Assembly (NCBI GenBank): GCA_026545765.1
Contig: CM048843.1
Coordinates: forward strand, 16,707,200-16,771,199
DNA: 64,000 nt
Direction of reading: 5' to 3'
Origin: Plantago major
Lineage: Eukaryota > Streptophyta > Magnoliopsida > Lamiales > Plantaginaceae
The notes under the pieces were generated by a model. The model searched no databases, had not been told where the DNA came from, and saw nothing but the letters and a program-made list of their open reading frames with translations. Position numbers and translations under genes: made by a program. Below are positions 47,699 through 60,149 of the stretch, piece after piece (within the stretch, counting starts at the first letter, position 1; every line of letters begins with the position of its first letter).

Positions 47699-48553
47699 CT
47701 AGTGATTGATCACCACGCTCATCGCGGTGCCAAGCAAATTATTTGTGTGTTTCTATGCATAATGAACTCGAATTATTGAATCATATCATCCAGCTAGCTA
47801 AGTGCATCTCACATGTGTTATGAATATTATAGTTCATATTAGTATTAACTTTTGTTGTTTAGTATCCCTACATCTCGCATAACTTTCGTAAATTTTCAAA
47901 AATTTCATACATTATTAAAACTGGAAACTAACTCACACATAGTAATTAAAAATGATACTTTAATCACAAAACCTTCTGAAAAACGGTCTCTAAATAACTT
48001 ATCTAGAGACGAATCTATGCTATCAAAAAGAGCATCCATGTGGTTTAATCAACACGTCTCTGTTGGTAACAAAATGTGTTTTTCGTATATGTGAAAAAAC
48101 ACAAATGTTGACAACATAGACATTTTGATTAACGACATCGATGATTTTTTAACGACATATATGTAGATAAGTTATCTATATATTTAGATATCGTATATCA
48201 GGAGACTTACTTTTCTTTTATACTTTTAGTTATACATTTTGTTAGAAGAGAAACAAACCATAAACTATAAACTTGTATGCCTTCAACACACATGAGACAT
48301 GTATATATAAACATTGGAAGCGAGAGAAACGGAAAAATTCTTGAAGTACTGAAATTTTCTTTACCCTGAGTAAATATTGTGAAGAAGATGCCATGAAAAA
48401 GAAGTTAGTGAGTCTTTCTAATCATATTTTTTAGTGAGAAAGGCTCAATTAATATTGGATTAAATAAGCATTGAAAAAATTTATTTTAAAGGGCAAATTA
48501 AAACATTCACTTGATACCAAATCTTGAAAGTTTACTCTCTTATAATAGATAGA
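47699..48553 (-). mobile_element. non-autonomous Helitron, about 0.86 kb
   Basis: On the minus strand the 5' end reads tctatctattataagagag, starting at 48553 after an A. The 3' end has a hairpin (caccgcg / cgtggtg), then atcaatcaCTAG at 47699, followed by T. The interior has gtctcta...tagagac inverted repeats near 47988-48010, also seen at 60858-60880. It carries no protein remnant. Confidence 0.75.
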
Positions 48554-48720
48554 TAGACTTATAATTTACATAAATTGCCATTGTAAAATTTACAATTTTG
48601 ATGAACGATCGTGATTAATTACAACTTGATATAATATTTGTACAACTAATCTAACGGTTGTCGATGAGTACAATGAAAATGGGTGTATGTTAAGCCATTA
48701 CAGTCGTACTCGGACCTTAT

Positions 48721-49712
48721 ACTTGGCCTTGTTTGTTAAGGGGAAAGTAAAACAGTACTCCGGCTTTAATTTACTACGGCGTTGACAAAAACCACATTAT
48801 ATTGTACGTGTCAATTTCAAGATGCTCCTATCAGTTTTTTCTTGTTCTTCTCTCTTTTTGCTAATTTATTTTGCAATTTTAAGTTTCTCACATTATATTG
48901 TGTATTTTGAAATTCTTGTAAAGTACTGATTTTTCTGAATATGAGGAAATATTATATCCCTTGTATTTAAATGTTTGACACATCACCTACTTTATAATAT
49001 TATCATGTGAATTTTTTCATCGTTTAGGAAAATCAAGTCTTTCACAAGAATTGCTAACATGTGAAGCTGAGAATGTTAACTCCTCATAATATATATAGAG
49101 TTAGGCCCTTTTCTATATTCAATGTGCACAAATTAATTTGAAGTTAAAGTTTTAGGTACTTGTTGTAAGACTCCTCTATGTGTAGATATAATTGATTTAT
49201 CGGAGGTTGTTTTGGCGTATTTAGAAATGAATTTGTGGTCAAAGGTAACATTAAAAAGTCAACTTAATATTCGCCCGAAACGTAGAGAGCTAGATATGAT
49301 TATTTTTAATAAAAATCCAAAAAATATATGGGAACTAGGTCCTTGCTGATTTTGGCACCTTAACTAAAATTTCATTATATAATATAATTGAAAATTTTCA
49401 AACTACATTTCTAAATTAATTCATAGCCAAAATTTAATTTTGTTGGATTTGAAAAAGTTAAAATCAGACAATTGGCATGGGATGGACTTAGATACACATG
49501 ACTATATATACGGACAAGAAGATGAAAATACATCTAGAATCCAATCAAGAAAACACCAAACATTTTTCTATTTTGTTCTCTCTAGATGAAGAAAGCATCT
49601 TAAAGACAGAAATGTACAGGAAATGAGATGAAAGCCAAGTACGCAAGTATTCTTCTATATTGCAATTGCAGTTTCTTCTTCCTTTTAATGCTGATAAGTT
49701 ACTACTATCATA
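48721..49712. other. gene-free stretch; 3' flank of the ROH1-like gene
   Basis: No exon is recognised. About 49560-49712 is the probable 3' untranslated region of the minus-strand ROH1-like gene. Confidence 0.45.
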
Positions 49713-50870
49713 TTAAGGTTTGGCACCCTTGCCAATGAACTCGAGACCTTCCATTCGGCAGTGCATAATCTTCCGGAACACCTCGCGCAACTGTCGCTCT
49801 AACGGATCCAATCCATCATTACACGCTTCACACACCGACGACATGCCCTGCACGTTTCCTCTAAGCTCTTCCGTCTGTTCCTCAGACAGTGGCAGGTGAG
49901 CCGCATCTACCAAACTTGAAACCTGATGGACATGCTCCTCGATTTCACATACTTCTTTCAACAATCCATTTGAGTTTCGACGGTCTCTCTTCTTGGATTC
50001 ACCCATTATCCGACTGTGAATCAAGAAAAGTGGCGTGCTCCATGAGAACTGACGGGGGATGACAAAATTTATCTGCACGCCTCGATCCTGACACGGGATT
50101 GCAGCCACAAGAGCCCACAAAACGAACATCAGAATAAAACTCATTGAAAAGACCAGAAGTGCCAGACCATTACTAGCTGTCACTTCGTGTGAACGAGGAA
50201 CTACTAGGTTGTTCGCAATAGATTGAAGTTGCTTAGATGCCGACCAAGTGTGTGAAACGCTCCAAGACAAAGACCGTGCGTGGCTCAGTGATTGAGTACT
50301 CTTGCCCTTGCGCACGAAAGACCTATTACGGTGTGAGAATACGGATACCGAGCCGGTATCCTTTTCGTCAAACATCACGAGTGCCAAGTCCGTCAAGGCT
50401 TTTCTCGCTCGACGAGTTTGACCTTCACCAAAAGTTTTCTGTCTAGTGTCTAGAGCACAGACAATGATCTCTAAATGCTTTTGCCATTGACGAACCGTCT
50501 CAATACCATCACGAGTAGCGTTGAAGATATCCATTGCCTTGACGGACTTGTCAAAGAACTCGTTTGCGAGCTTATCTGTGGGTGCTTTAGAAAGCAACGT
50601 CCTGTTTTCGCCAAGTATGAGTAAGAAATCGTCTTGACAGCCAGTATATGCATCCAAGAGCTTGCGAATCCATGAGACCGAGAGAAACTCATCTGATTTA
50701 GCAATTGAGAGATCATGAAAGCGGGTGGACACGTTCCTTTCGAATAAGTCCAGGCTCGGAATACTTGAGCCATTGCCGAATTCTGAATTGAGGTGATCTC
50801 TACTGATTGTCGAAACTGGGCGACGAAACGTAGCAAAAGGCATTCGGAAGCCATAACCATCAGAAGGCAT
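49713..50870 (-). CDS. ROH1/BPS1-like protein (DUF793), 385 aa, single coding exon
   Basis: This plant family includes ROH1, reported to bind the exocyst subunit EXO70A1 in Arabidopsis and to affect secretion, and it is related to BPS1-like proteins. The frame is intact. I place the start at the methionine of MPSDGYG, because family members begin MP... and a pyrimidine-rich stretch plus aag, a good splice acceptor, lies just before it. The frame is open 21 codons further, to 50933. From that upstream methionine, an N-terminal helical domain covers about residues 60-180, a low-complexity Ser/His stretch about 195-240, one hydrophobic segment about 256-280 (LALLVFSMSFILMFVLWALV), and a C-terminal helical region about 320-400 (EIEEHVHQVSSLVD) ends in GKGAKP. 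No frameshift or missing part is seen. Confidence 0.92.
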   Translation of the reverse strand: MPSDGYGFRMPFATFRRPVSTISRDHLNSEFGNGSSIPSLDLFERNVSTRFHDLSIAKSDEFLSVSWIRKLLDAYTGCQDDFLLILGENRTLLSKAPTDKLANEFFDKSVKAMDIFNATRDGIETVRQWQKHLEIIVCALDTRQKTFGEGQTRRARKALTDLALVMFDEKDTGSVSVFSHRNRSFVRKGKSTQSLSHARSLSWSVSHTWSASKQLQSIANNLVVPRSHEVTASNGLALLVFSMSFILMFVLWALVAAIPCQDRGVQINFVIPRQFSWSTPLFLIHSRIMGESKKRDRRNSNGLLKEVCEIEEHVHQVSSLVDAAHLPLSEEQTEELRGNVQGMSSVCEACNDGLDPLERQLREVFRKIMHCRMEGLEFIGKGAKP

Positions 50871-51740
50871 TCTTGAACAAGAACAAATTCCCTCACTCCT
50901 CAGAATCCTGGACTCAGAGTGAGCAAGACTCACTTTATAACTCGGATTTCAATCAGTTTACCACTGGCAGATCAATGACTTGCAGATGACAAGTTCATAT
51001 GGCACAACAACTACAAATCCAGCATTTGATTGATAGCAAGTTTCTCAAAACTAGTGCAATTGATAATACTGCAAAAAGGTAAACCAATTTTAAGAACTAG
51101 TTCATGATATAGCCAACTTGAGTATAATTCTTAATTTCCACTTGGCACATTATTCAAACCAAAACTAGAGTACTCAAATGCTTCAACCCACATCAAGAAT
51201 TGTCTAAGAACTAACCTAAGCAGCAAAAAGGTATATACTATATACACAGAGTCACAGAGAGATAAAGAAAAGCAAACTTAATGCAATAACACATTGAACT
51301 GAGCAGCAAACAAGAGTATATAATCAGAGAGATCAATTTCCAATTTGAACATTATTCAATCCAAGATAAAACCCATATGAAAAATTCTCTGAAAACAAGA
51401 TTTTGCAGCAATAAAAATACATGTTCAAGAAATCACAAATCAAGCCCAAAATGAGAATCATTAGCCTAATCAGCAATAAATAACAGAGCAAATGGGGTAT
51501 CTACTACTATATACAAACATTACACATAGTCATAGAAAGATCAAGAAAGAAGAACATCAATGCAATGAAAAAGGGTATGCAATACAACAAAAAAGACTGT
51601 ACCTTTGAATGAAAACAAGCAAGAATGGCTGGAATTGGATCCCTTGTGAAGAACAGAGCAAGTCTATAATAATAAAACAAGTGAAAGTAGCTAATAGATA
51701 AATAGAGTTTGAAAGAGAATATGGTATTTGGCTGTCATCA
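50871..51740 (-). other. leader and probable 5' UTR intron of the ROH1-like gene
   Basis: On the minus strand a donor caaag|gtacag lies near 51601 and an acceptor ttgttcttgttcaag near 50873, giving an intron of about 730 bp. The exon before it (about 51602-51740) has no coding frame. Inferred from signals only. Confidence 0.5.
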
Positions 51741-51765
51741 TATATATAATGCTCATCATCACGTG
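51741..51765 (-). promoter_or_regulatory. TATA box and G-box upstream of the ROH1-like gene
   Basis: On the minus strand ttatatata (51741-51749) is preceded by a G-box core cacgtg (51760-51765). Position fits the inferred leader exon. G-boxes bind bZIP and bHLH factors, so light or ABA response is possible but not shown. Confidence 0.45.
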
Positions 51766-53579
51766 CCAATGACTCTTTTTAGCCTTTATCTATAGATTCT
51801 CAGTTCAAGTCAAAGCCTAAAATTTGTACTTTGCTCTGGTTTCAATATAAATTTCTGTATAATTTAACTGTATACCATTTTATGTGGGATTATGCAGCGG
51901 ATTATGTATTACTTTATCAGAGCAGTGTATTGTGATATGTGAACAAGACAAGCATATCTTGTTATTCTAATTATATTGTCCGATTCTCTAATAATATGGT
52001 CCGAGCATCAATAATCAACATTTCTAACATGATTAGGGCTTTGTTTAACTGCATATTTTCTTTGAAATGTGATCATATTTTCTCCGGGAATTGATTCATT
52101 GATCCATGCATTGATTTTATTTTCTTGGAAATGTAAAATTAAAAGGTGGATGTTTAGATTTTCTATATACTCCATGATACTACTATGTAAAATACATTAC
52201 TATTAAGATAATCGGCATATACAAAATATTAATAATAATAACGGCATGTCTTTTTTACTTTCTTAATCCACTTTAAGATTGAATTGTGTATTGACTTAGC
52301 CGTTCAAACAAAATGAGAATGGTATTCTAATTTGAAACGTAAGCTAATGAAATGTTAGAGTTTAAGTTCAGAATGAAAGTGAATATTACGTGAAATAATA
52401 TGTAGATTCAGTGTCATTGAACGGCTAAAATCATACTTTCTTCGTTAGGCTTTTGGCTTTAATGACCTTTTTCAAGTAGTCATACAAGCCAAGCCACATC
52501 AAAATGTTGCAAGTCCTCATTACTTCATAACGTATTTATAATGTGCTCATTAAAGGCATGATTGTAAATAAAAGTAAATTTGAAAGTCTAAATTGAAAAG
52601 TATGTATCAATCATAAAAATAACGCGTTCGGGCACTTCTTTTATGTTACAACAAATAAATCAGTCTCATTGACAATCCTATCCTGATTAATTCGTAACTT
52701 ATTCTTAACATAAGCATTAGAACCAAGTTGTTCGATGAAATTTTGGATCTCAATACTTTCTACTAGGCATATTACACCGCGTTTGAAGGCCAAACCGCAT
52801 TTATGAAAAGGCAAAAAACCCAACCATCGATATGTCCACATCTAGAACAAACATATGTGAGCAACCACACGAGCAATTGGATTCCGGTGTATGTATGATA
52901 AAGAATGGCACAATTAAGCTAGTTGGATCCAATAACTGAATGCCAGTAGGTGCTTTGCATGTAACATGGACAGCCACATGATTGATTGATGCATTGCATT
53001 GAAAGGAACTAGCTATAGCTAGGGTAGGCACACTATTAATTCCTCTCCAATTTTTTAGGCACTTGTCAAATTACTACTACTATATGGCACCTACATACCC
53101 ATGGTCCATGGATATGATAGGATGGCCCTTTCAAACTAACAACCATACCCTGGTGTATATAGCCCACAAAATTCAATGTTGTGTTTTTTTCCATTATTGA
53201 GAATTTGAGACCTTGTACTTGGTTAGCTCCAAGAATTTCATCATTCATTGCAAATAATATTATGTTCAATGTTCATTTGTCATTTCAACTTGACCTAATT
53301 ATTTTTATATATGGCGGAAATTCATCAGTATGCATGTGGTGCATATGATTTCAGTTCCGAAGTCTAATAGGACATGAATTAAAATTGTTGTACGACGTGG
53401 CAAACTTTTGATTGATCGTTATGCATGAACTTGAAGAATCCGAAACACAATCAAGATTGACCTAATGGTTGAAATGGGAAGAAGCTTCAATTCCCTGGAG
53501 CCCGAACTTGAGGTCTATATATTTCACATTTGACCCAGTTGCAATGGATGTGAACAGCTGCAATGGTTGTGGTTCACAG
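51766..53579. other. intergenic stretch without recognised genes
   Basis: AT-rich; only short unsupported open frames. The first few hundred bases are the promoter region of the ROH1-like gene. Confidence 0.5.
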
Positions 53580-54112
53580 GCTTATGTAAGCTTATGTGAT
53601 TTACAAGCTATTAGATATTCACGTGTTATTTACAAGTTGTTAGTTCACCCCGTGTGCACCAAGAGAGCTTATGTGATCTACAGGCTATTAGCACGCCCCG
53701 TGTGCACCTCAAGGATAGTCGTGTGTTATTTACAAGCTGTTAGTTCACCCTGTGTGCACCAAGAGGGCTTATGTGATTTACAGGCTAACAGCACGCCCGT
53801 GTGCACCTCAAAGATAGTCATATACTCCCCCCATTTCAAAAAAAGTGTTACATTTCTTATTCTCATCAATTTTCTCATTTTACTATTACTTTCTTAAACG
53901 ATATTAATAAATAAATTATTAAAATTATATAATGAAAATTTAGTAATTAAATTTTTATTATATGATTTTATTAAATTATATACTATTATCGTTTATGAGT
54001 AATTTGTGATCAAACTCGAAGACAGTTGACCGGTTAAAGTCAAAATGTAACACTTTCTCTGAAATTGAGGGAGTATGATTTACAAGCTGTTAGTTCACCC
54101 GTGTGCACCAAG
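53580..54112. repeat. tandem array split by a MITE
   Basis: About five units built on gatttacaagctgttag, then ttcacccc or cacgcccc, then gtgtgcacc, with two alternating spacers (aagagggcttat and tcaaggatagtc). Two half-units thus make a higher-order unit of about 115 bp. The array stops at 53822 and continues with one unit at 54077-54112 after the MITE. Non-coding, although one frame stays open through the first part. Confidence 0.85.
53825..54073. mobile_element. Stowaway-like MITE inside the tandem array
   Basis: Starts ctccccccatttcaaaaa and ends ctctgaaattgagggag, with TA on both sides. The internal arms aagtgttacattt and aaaatgtaacactt are inverted. 249 bp. Confidence 0.85.
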
Positions 54113-54481
54113 AACAGTGACGGACATGACCACATTGAAAGAGAAATAAATAAATCCTGACAATTGAGAACAAGTGACAATGAAGAAAATGCACCTCTGG
54201 AAAACCAGGCAGACACACAGGGGAGGGAGGGAGAGAGATTTTACATAATAGGAGAACTACAATTGACTAGCCTTTTTTGCTTGAATCAAGATACACAAGC
54301 CATTGTCAGACTCATCTGCGTAGAGCCATAATTTTATGATTCAAGTTCTACAGCATTACATGAAAGGGATAAAGAGGAAACAACAACAATCTAAATGATC
54401 AACGGTAGCCAAAGAAGTGAGCGGGTTTTCGTACAGTTTGGCTAATAGAACATTTTGCTGATAGTATAATCTATCTAATCC

Positions 54482-57225
54482 CTATTCACAGGCCAATTTG
54501 GTGTCAAAGCTGCTCAAGCAGATAGCGAAAGCCTGAAATGCAGATAAAGGATACCTATAATCCATCGTGAACATGTCTTTACCAACCTTGCCGAATTGAA
54601 GAATGATCTTATCATGGTCAGACGAAGGGCCTGGCTGTGAAGCTGACGGTGCAGTCGGTGGGCTGGCTTCTGTGGAGGCAATCAACTGAAAATTCTTGAC
54701 AGAAGCAACCGTCACTCTTCCTCGGAAATTCAAACACCAGCACTGTAACTGTTCATGCCAACGAGGTGCCTTGTTCTTCAGAACCAAAGGTCTTGTTTTA
54801 TTATCTTCTTCCTCATTCAAAGGCCCCATGATATCAGCAAATCTTGAACTGCTGAACTCAGTTGAGTAGTCCAGAGATTTCGAGAAATCAATGCTGCGGA
54901 ATGAGTCTTCCAGGGGTCTTGGAATGAGTTCGGGCTGTACGGGCAAAATGCCACCTGGTTCTAGGGATGAAACTGGAATGGAGTGCATGATGCAGTGCAT
55001 CCTCCTTGGGCCGCGTGTCCCAAGTACGTTAAGCTCATATGTGATTTGGGCAATGTTGTAATTTCCAGTTGGGACTTTTGGAGAAACTTTCTTGGAAGTG
55101 AATCGGCGGCTACTTCGCCCGGGCGGTGGGATGTGTGAACAAGTGTGTGGAGGTTGCGTGTCATATATTATGAATTTTGTACCAAGAAAATTTGATCTGC
55201 AACAAATTGTGAAACATTATCTAAATCAGTGAGAAAACTAAAATGCCTAGAAATATATGTACAAGGTTATTGTTGTCGTAAGGTCATGGTTTTGTTTCCA
55301 GAACTATAAAAAAGGACCAACGTTAACTTGACATGAACGACAAGCAGGTGACAGTATCTACATATCGTAAGTTACATACCTATTGCAGGCTATATTATAA
55401 TATCAAATTCACAGATAAGGTACTGACAACTAATTGCAAGACGTGATGCCTCAAGAACACAAATTAAATTATCAGGACTGCTACTCAACCCGTTCCTTCT
55501 AAATATAACAGCGTAAGGATGGTGGATTTACAAGTTTAAGCACATACAAGTAAACCTGTCCTTGCGTGTAAAGCAAGGTCATGGCCGCCACCCATGATTT
55601 GAGTTCTTATCTTTCGAAGTATAAAAGAAATAGTTGCACGTGATAGACAATGCCGTTTTTCTATTAATAGTTACTTCTAAATTCATTGTGCGTTCTGTTA
55701 ACAGAAATAGGAAGATCACCATAAAATAGTCTGCCAAAATTTGAAAAGATGTCGACAAGGATCTCAACAGAAAACTGATAAGTTAACGCAGTGCATAAGA
55801 ATCAACAATATACCTCAATTTACCGATATACGTGTTACTTGATCTCGAAATGTTGTCAGCGTCCATGGAAATAACATACTCTGTACAGGTAGTCCTGCGG
55901 GTTCTTTTTGCAGAGAGAAGGAACTTTCCATTTTCAACTAGCAACACTGCACGGAGCAACAAAAAGCACTGATTCTCAGGGGGGCAGGAGTGGAAAAAAA
56001 TACAGAACAATTCTTAGATTCTGGAAAAGTAAATCTATTTAGCTAGAATACTGACTCTTTCTGTTGGCCTTTCTTACAGCAATCAGTGCCCACTTTGTAT
56101 ACAATCATCTACTTGTAACTAGTAGATAGTTTCTGAAACTGATGTGCAAGCAGCTTTGTTTAGGAAAAAAAAAATTTGGAATAGAAAGGAACTCAAATGC
56201 AGAGTACTGAAGAAAAATCTGTCACATGTACTACACAATTTTCCGAAGAAACCATAAATATCCAACTTTAAGGTTCAAATCAATAAACCAGAAAGAGGGG
56301 GCTTTTGGGGAGAGAAATTCCCGTAAAGATAAACATAGCATACTGCTACGAACAAATTGAATAAAGGATGTCCTTTTCTCTCTGTTACTCCTAGCATGAC
56401 CTTGTTCTAGTAATCCGAAGCGAAGTATGCAACATAAGTTTATAATGTGGAAATATAAGCTTGTAAAAGCAAATTATCCCCTCTCAATAGAGAGGAAAGA
56501 AGATACTAATGGTTCTTTATAATAATACTTAGCCCTTATACTAAGAAATCTAGCAAATAAACCATACAATTTCAGAGATTACCCAAAACACAAAATTTCC
56601 GAATAAAAAAATAAAAAGAAAACAAGAAATAGGAGGGTCACTCACCAGGGCTAAGACACAGAAAAAGATGGTAAGTCAAATTAGATTTGTCCCTCTTAAT
56701 AAAGCACTGAATAGTTCCATCACGAGGTCCTGCCTGCACACATGGAAAAGGTAGATTTATATTTTTCAGGTACTGAACAGCAACTTATATCATCAGCATG
56801 AAAACATTGAGAAATCTGCACAATAATAATGTGACCACGGGTACTTCAGAAGCTTTGTCAAGTAGAGTAATTACCTGTTTCAACGACACTGGAAAAGTGA
56901 GCTTCCCACAGCATTCTGGAGTTTTGACAAGTTCTTTGCACATGCTCCTCCATGACCTGCAAACAGCAGCACACGCAACAACATGCTTCCGAGCAGGCCA
57001 TGTGCTTTCGCTCTCTTCCAACCTTCTAATTATGTCAAAAAGTAGCTCTGGTGGAAGGTTAGCCCAGTGACTATTCTGGATTATTATAGAGAAGTCGCTG
57101 AATTCTCGGAACGAACCCTGTGATTTTCCCTTGTGATGATTACCAGACAGCCTTACATCAAAACTTCTCCGCGATAAGCTCCCAAAACTCTCTCTTATAT
57201 CACGTGCTATACTTCTGAACGACAT
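54482..57225 (-). CDS. TLP: Tubby-like F-box protein, four coding exons, 428 aa
   Basis: Plant Tubby-like proteins join an F-box, which docks to SKP1 in an SCF ubiquitin ligase, to a Tubby domain that binds phosphoinositides and holds the protein at membranes until stress or signalling releases it. Exons: 57225-56875, 56733-56646, 55946-55814 and 55196-54482. All introns are GT-AG, with consistent phases and a sum of 1287 nt. The N-terminus [20 protein letters not shown] is typical. The F-box is at about 54-105 ([28 protein letters not shown]). The Tubby domain runs from about 118, with the basic KRTRRTT at 160-166, [18 protein letters not shown] near the C-terminus, and the closing Tubby signature [18 protein letters not shown] at 411-428. 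By memory of the family it is closest to the Arabidopsis TLP10/TLP2/TLP6 type. Complete and apparently functional. Confidence 0.96.
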
Positions 57226-58400
57226 TGAAACCTCAACTGCTGGAAGTAAAGGTAGGATCGTAGAATTACACTACTTAGCTCCTTGATACTTTATGGCTCA
57301 AGATCAAGAACGCAGGCTGTAAATGAGCAAGCCAAACTTTTTCAGGAGGCATCAAGAAGAGAAAAGAATAAAGCAAAAGAGCCACTCATGGGGAGAGGAT
57401 CTTACATATAAAGAATAAAGCAGGGAAGAGATAGAAAAAGATAGTTTCACATGGAACTTAAAAGCAGATTAAATAAGACACAGTAATATCACCCATACAA
57501 CCTTTTCTAGGCTCTTTAAGATGAACCTAACTTTTCATACTTCCACTTGCAGTGTACAACTAAAGAACTACATGAACTACACAAGATCCATTTCATGTTA
57601 ACAGGCCACAAATGATTCATTGAGTTACATATCTGAACACTTTCTACAAAGCTCATAACACAACAAAAATCACTCTTCTCACTATTCATTAATGGGATTC
57701 TATCTGGCTCCAACTATGAAAACAACACTTGGGGAGTGTTTGGTATATGATAAAAACCGTGTTTTTAACCCAGTTTTCAGGACTTTAGTTGTTAGCCAAA
57801 CAACATCTTAGTATCCAATTTAATCCAGTTAAACAAAACCATATTATCACTAGTTGAACTGGTTGAAACAAGAAAGCAAAATTACAAAAGGAACTTCTTG
57901 AAACAAGAAACCCCTAAAATTTCTGCAACAAGCACAAGAAAGCAAATACAAAACAGACTACATATTCACAGAAAATGAAAAGGTCCCAGAAACATTTTAG
58001 AAACAGCAAACAAAAATGAAGCAAAAATTGAAGAATTATTGACTTGAAAGAAAAGGCATAAGAGTTGACCAGCAAAAGCATCCACCTTTATTCACCATTT
58101 TTAAGGGAAATGTAAAAAGGAAAAGGAAAGCAGAGATTAATGTTGTACCTGAGTGTGAAAACTGAAAAGCTCAAGTCTTGAAACCCTAATCAAGAAGCTG
58201 TAACCGCAACATGTGTGAGTATGTATGTATGTATATATATCCAGATAAGTTTTTGAAACAAAGAAGCAACAGATCAAGATAAAAGGTGGGTTTAGGATTC
58301 AGACAAACATGTACCGATAAAAACACTAAATTCCTTTGTTTCTTTCTTTCTTTCTTTATCTCTCTCACACACACAGTCACGCAGATAGAGTTTTTTGCGT
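57226..58400 (-). other. 5' leader and probable leader intron of the Tubby-like gene
   Basis: On the minus strand a donor ctcag|gtacaac lies at 58148 and acceptor candidates ttccag / agcag lie about 57240, a few bases before the ATG, giving an intron of about 0.9 kb. The leader exon above 58150 is rich in ga / aaag repeats near 58330-58375. A leader intron is common in this family but is only inferred here. Confidence 0.55.
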
Positions 58401-58548
58401 CCGGACTTTAAGATGGGATTTAAATGTAGTTGAACAAAAAGTGAAGAGGAAGAGGAAAAATTGAAAAGGGGTTTTAGAATTGGAAAAAGAAAATGTTTTT
58501 AAGCGTGGAAGAGAAAACAAGAAAAAGGTAGTAGAAAGATTAAAGAAA

Positions 58549-58569
58549 GTGTGTGTGTGTGTGTGTGTA
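58549..58569. repeat. (gt)n microsatellite
   Basis: About ten gt units in the promoter region of the Tubby-like gene. Confidence 0.9.
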
Positions 58570-59476
58570 TAGTACTTGTTTGGTGAGTGGGTGGAATTAT
58601 GAAAGATAAGGCAGTGTAGTGTAATGCAGATGGATATTATTTTATCATTTTATGTTCAGCCAAAAAGGAACCAACAAGGGAAGGTGATTGAGCTTTTGAC
58701 TTTATTATTGTTTTTGTTAATTCTCTGTCATTTCTTTTCTTGCATTATTCTATTTCTGTTCTACTAAATTTAGGCCTATTTGACTTGGTCTTCCTGCTTA
58801 TAATTTCATCAGAAATATGATAAAATTTGTATGAGTTCATCAGCATTTGTGTGGCTGCTGCTGCTTATTTCATGATTGAATTGATTAGATTAATTTATTT
58901 TGGGTGCTTTTCAAATTTTAATTGTTTATTCCTTCTGTTTATACGATAGATTGTAACAAGGCAAACGGGTTGATCGTATCATGACATATTCAAACTTAAA
59001 AATTATTTGTTTACGTGTGCCTGAAAATTATGTAGATATCGTACACCGCATTGAACATTTCAAGTTTTAAAGTTATATACATTCTATTCAAGAATTGAAC
59101 TTGGTATAAGGTAGATAGTATGACCTAATTTTAAGCAACTTGGGTTGCCATGGCTTTGTCATGACTAAATAGTTAGAGAAGTTGGGCTTTTGATGCAATA
59201 TATAACTTTTTCTCCAATATCTACACAAAAATTCAACCGGGATAAATTCAACACAAGTTTGAAGCCAAACACTCTGTCTGTCTCTCATTTTCAGATTAAA
59301 TATTAAACTTTAGCGTTTCAACAATTTTCAGATGTAATTCAACATGATCTGCAGAAAGAGTACTGCAAGTACCCTACAAGTGCCCTAAATAGTGTCTAAT
59401 ATTAATGTATATGTGTATTAAAGCTTACAAAATATCTTGACAATACAAAGTCTTGAAAAAGACGTGTATTAGACAA
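58570..59476. other. gene-free stretch upstream of the Tubby-like gene
   Basis: No exon or clear repeat is recognised. The proximal part is probably promoter. Confidence 0.5.
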
Positions 59477-59666
59477 GAGAGGTTTTATTGACGTTTAAGA
59501 TATGCAGAATGTTTAAACAATATGAGTAATGTTTTATATGTGAATATTTTATATCATTTTTTATGTAATGTATATCACCGATATTTTTAGTAAAACATGT
59601 AATGTTTTTTAATATAGCTATAATGTTTGTTCGTTTTTTTTAGTCTTTTTATAATACCGTCTCTCC
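59477..59666 (-). repeat. dispersed MITE-like repeat, copy 2 of 3 (reversed)
   Basis: On the minus strand: gagagacggtattat, aacaaacatta, atcggtgatatacattacat and aaaaatgatataaaat, in the same order as at 2271-2470 and 60150-60341. Confidence 0.7.
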
Positions 59667-60149
59667 AAAAGACTTACCCGAACAACCTTGAACAAATATC
59701 CTCCATGCACATGAATTTGATTTACATTAATAACTTTAATTACCAAGTAAGTGTCATAACGTAAATCAAGTTGCTTTTTCCACAATAAGCTATTGAAGCA
59801 GTGGAATTTCAGGAAATATACCATAAAAAGCGATTAGGGACCTCATTATATATATGGACTAAACTCGACTGATAAATATTGTAATTATAATAAGAAGCAT
59901 TAGAAGTTTTGTTTTACATAACATGTTATTTGTTATACGTGCAAATGACATAAAGTAACTTTTAACATTATTGATATTGTTAAATATTAAATATATTTCT
60001 ATTAACATCTGTCTATCTCAAGTCCATCACTAATGCATGTTCCTCTTAAGATTTTGAACAACATATATTATTATTTCTTAAACATAACTTCATGGGGGTA
60101 AATACAAAATGATCTATGCTTCTGATATTACCCCTAGAGTAAATCTCAT

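Larger units (their letters stand above)
44282..48720. mobile_element. possible 4.4-kb element bounded by about 170-bp inverted repeats
   Basis: 44282-44465 and the reverse complement of about 48575-48720 share aaggtccga, cttaacatacaccc, accgttagat, aagttgta and acaatggcaat in the same order. They could be the TIRs of one Mutator-like element, or two independent copies of a shorter repeat in opposite orientation. No target duplication was confirmed. The interior holds a small open frame, Helitron-like repeats, a SINE-like fragment and a minus-strand Helitron. Confidence 0.4.

Noticed and set aside
50471-50896. 141-codon minus-strand frame overlapping the ROH1-like gene
   Set aside because: It is a shadow in another frame of the ROH1-like coding sequence.
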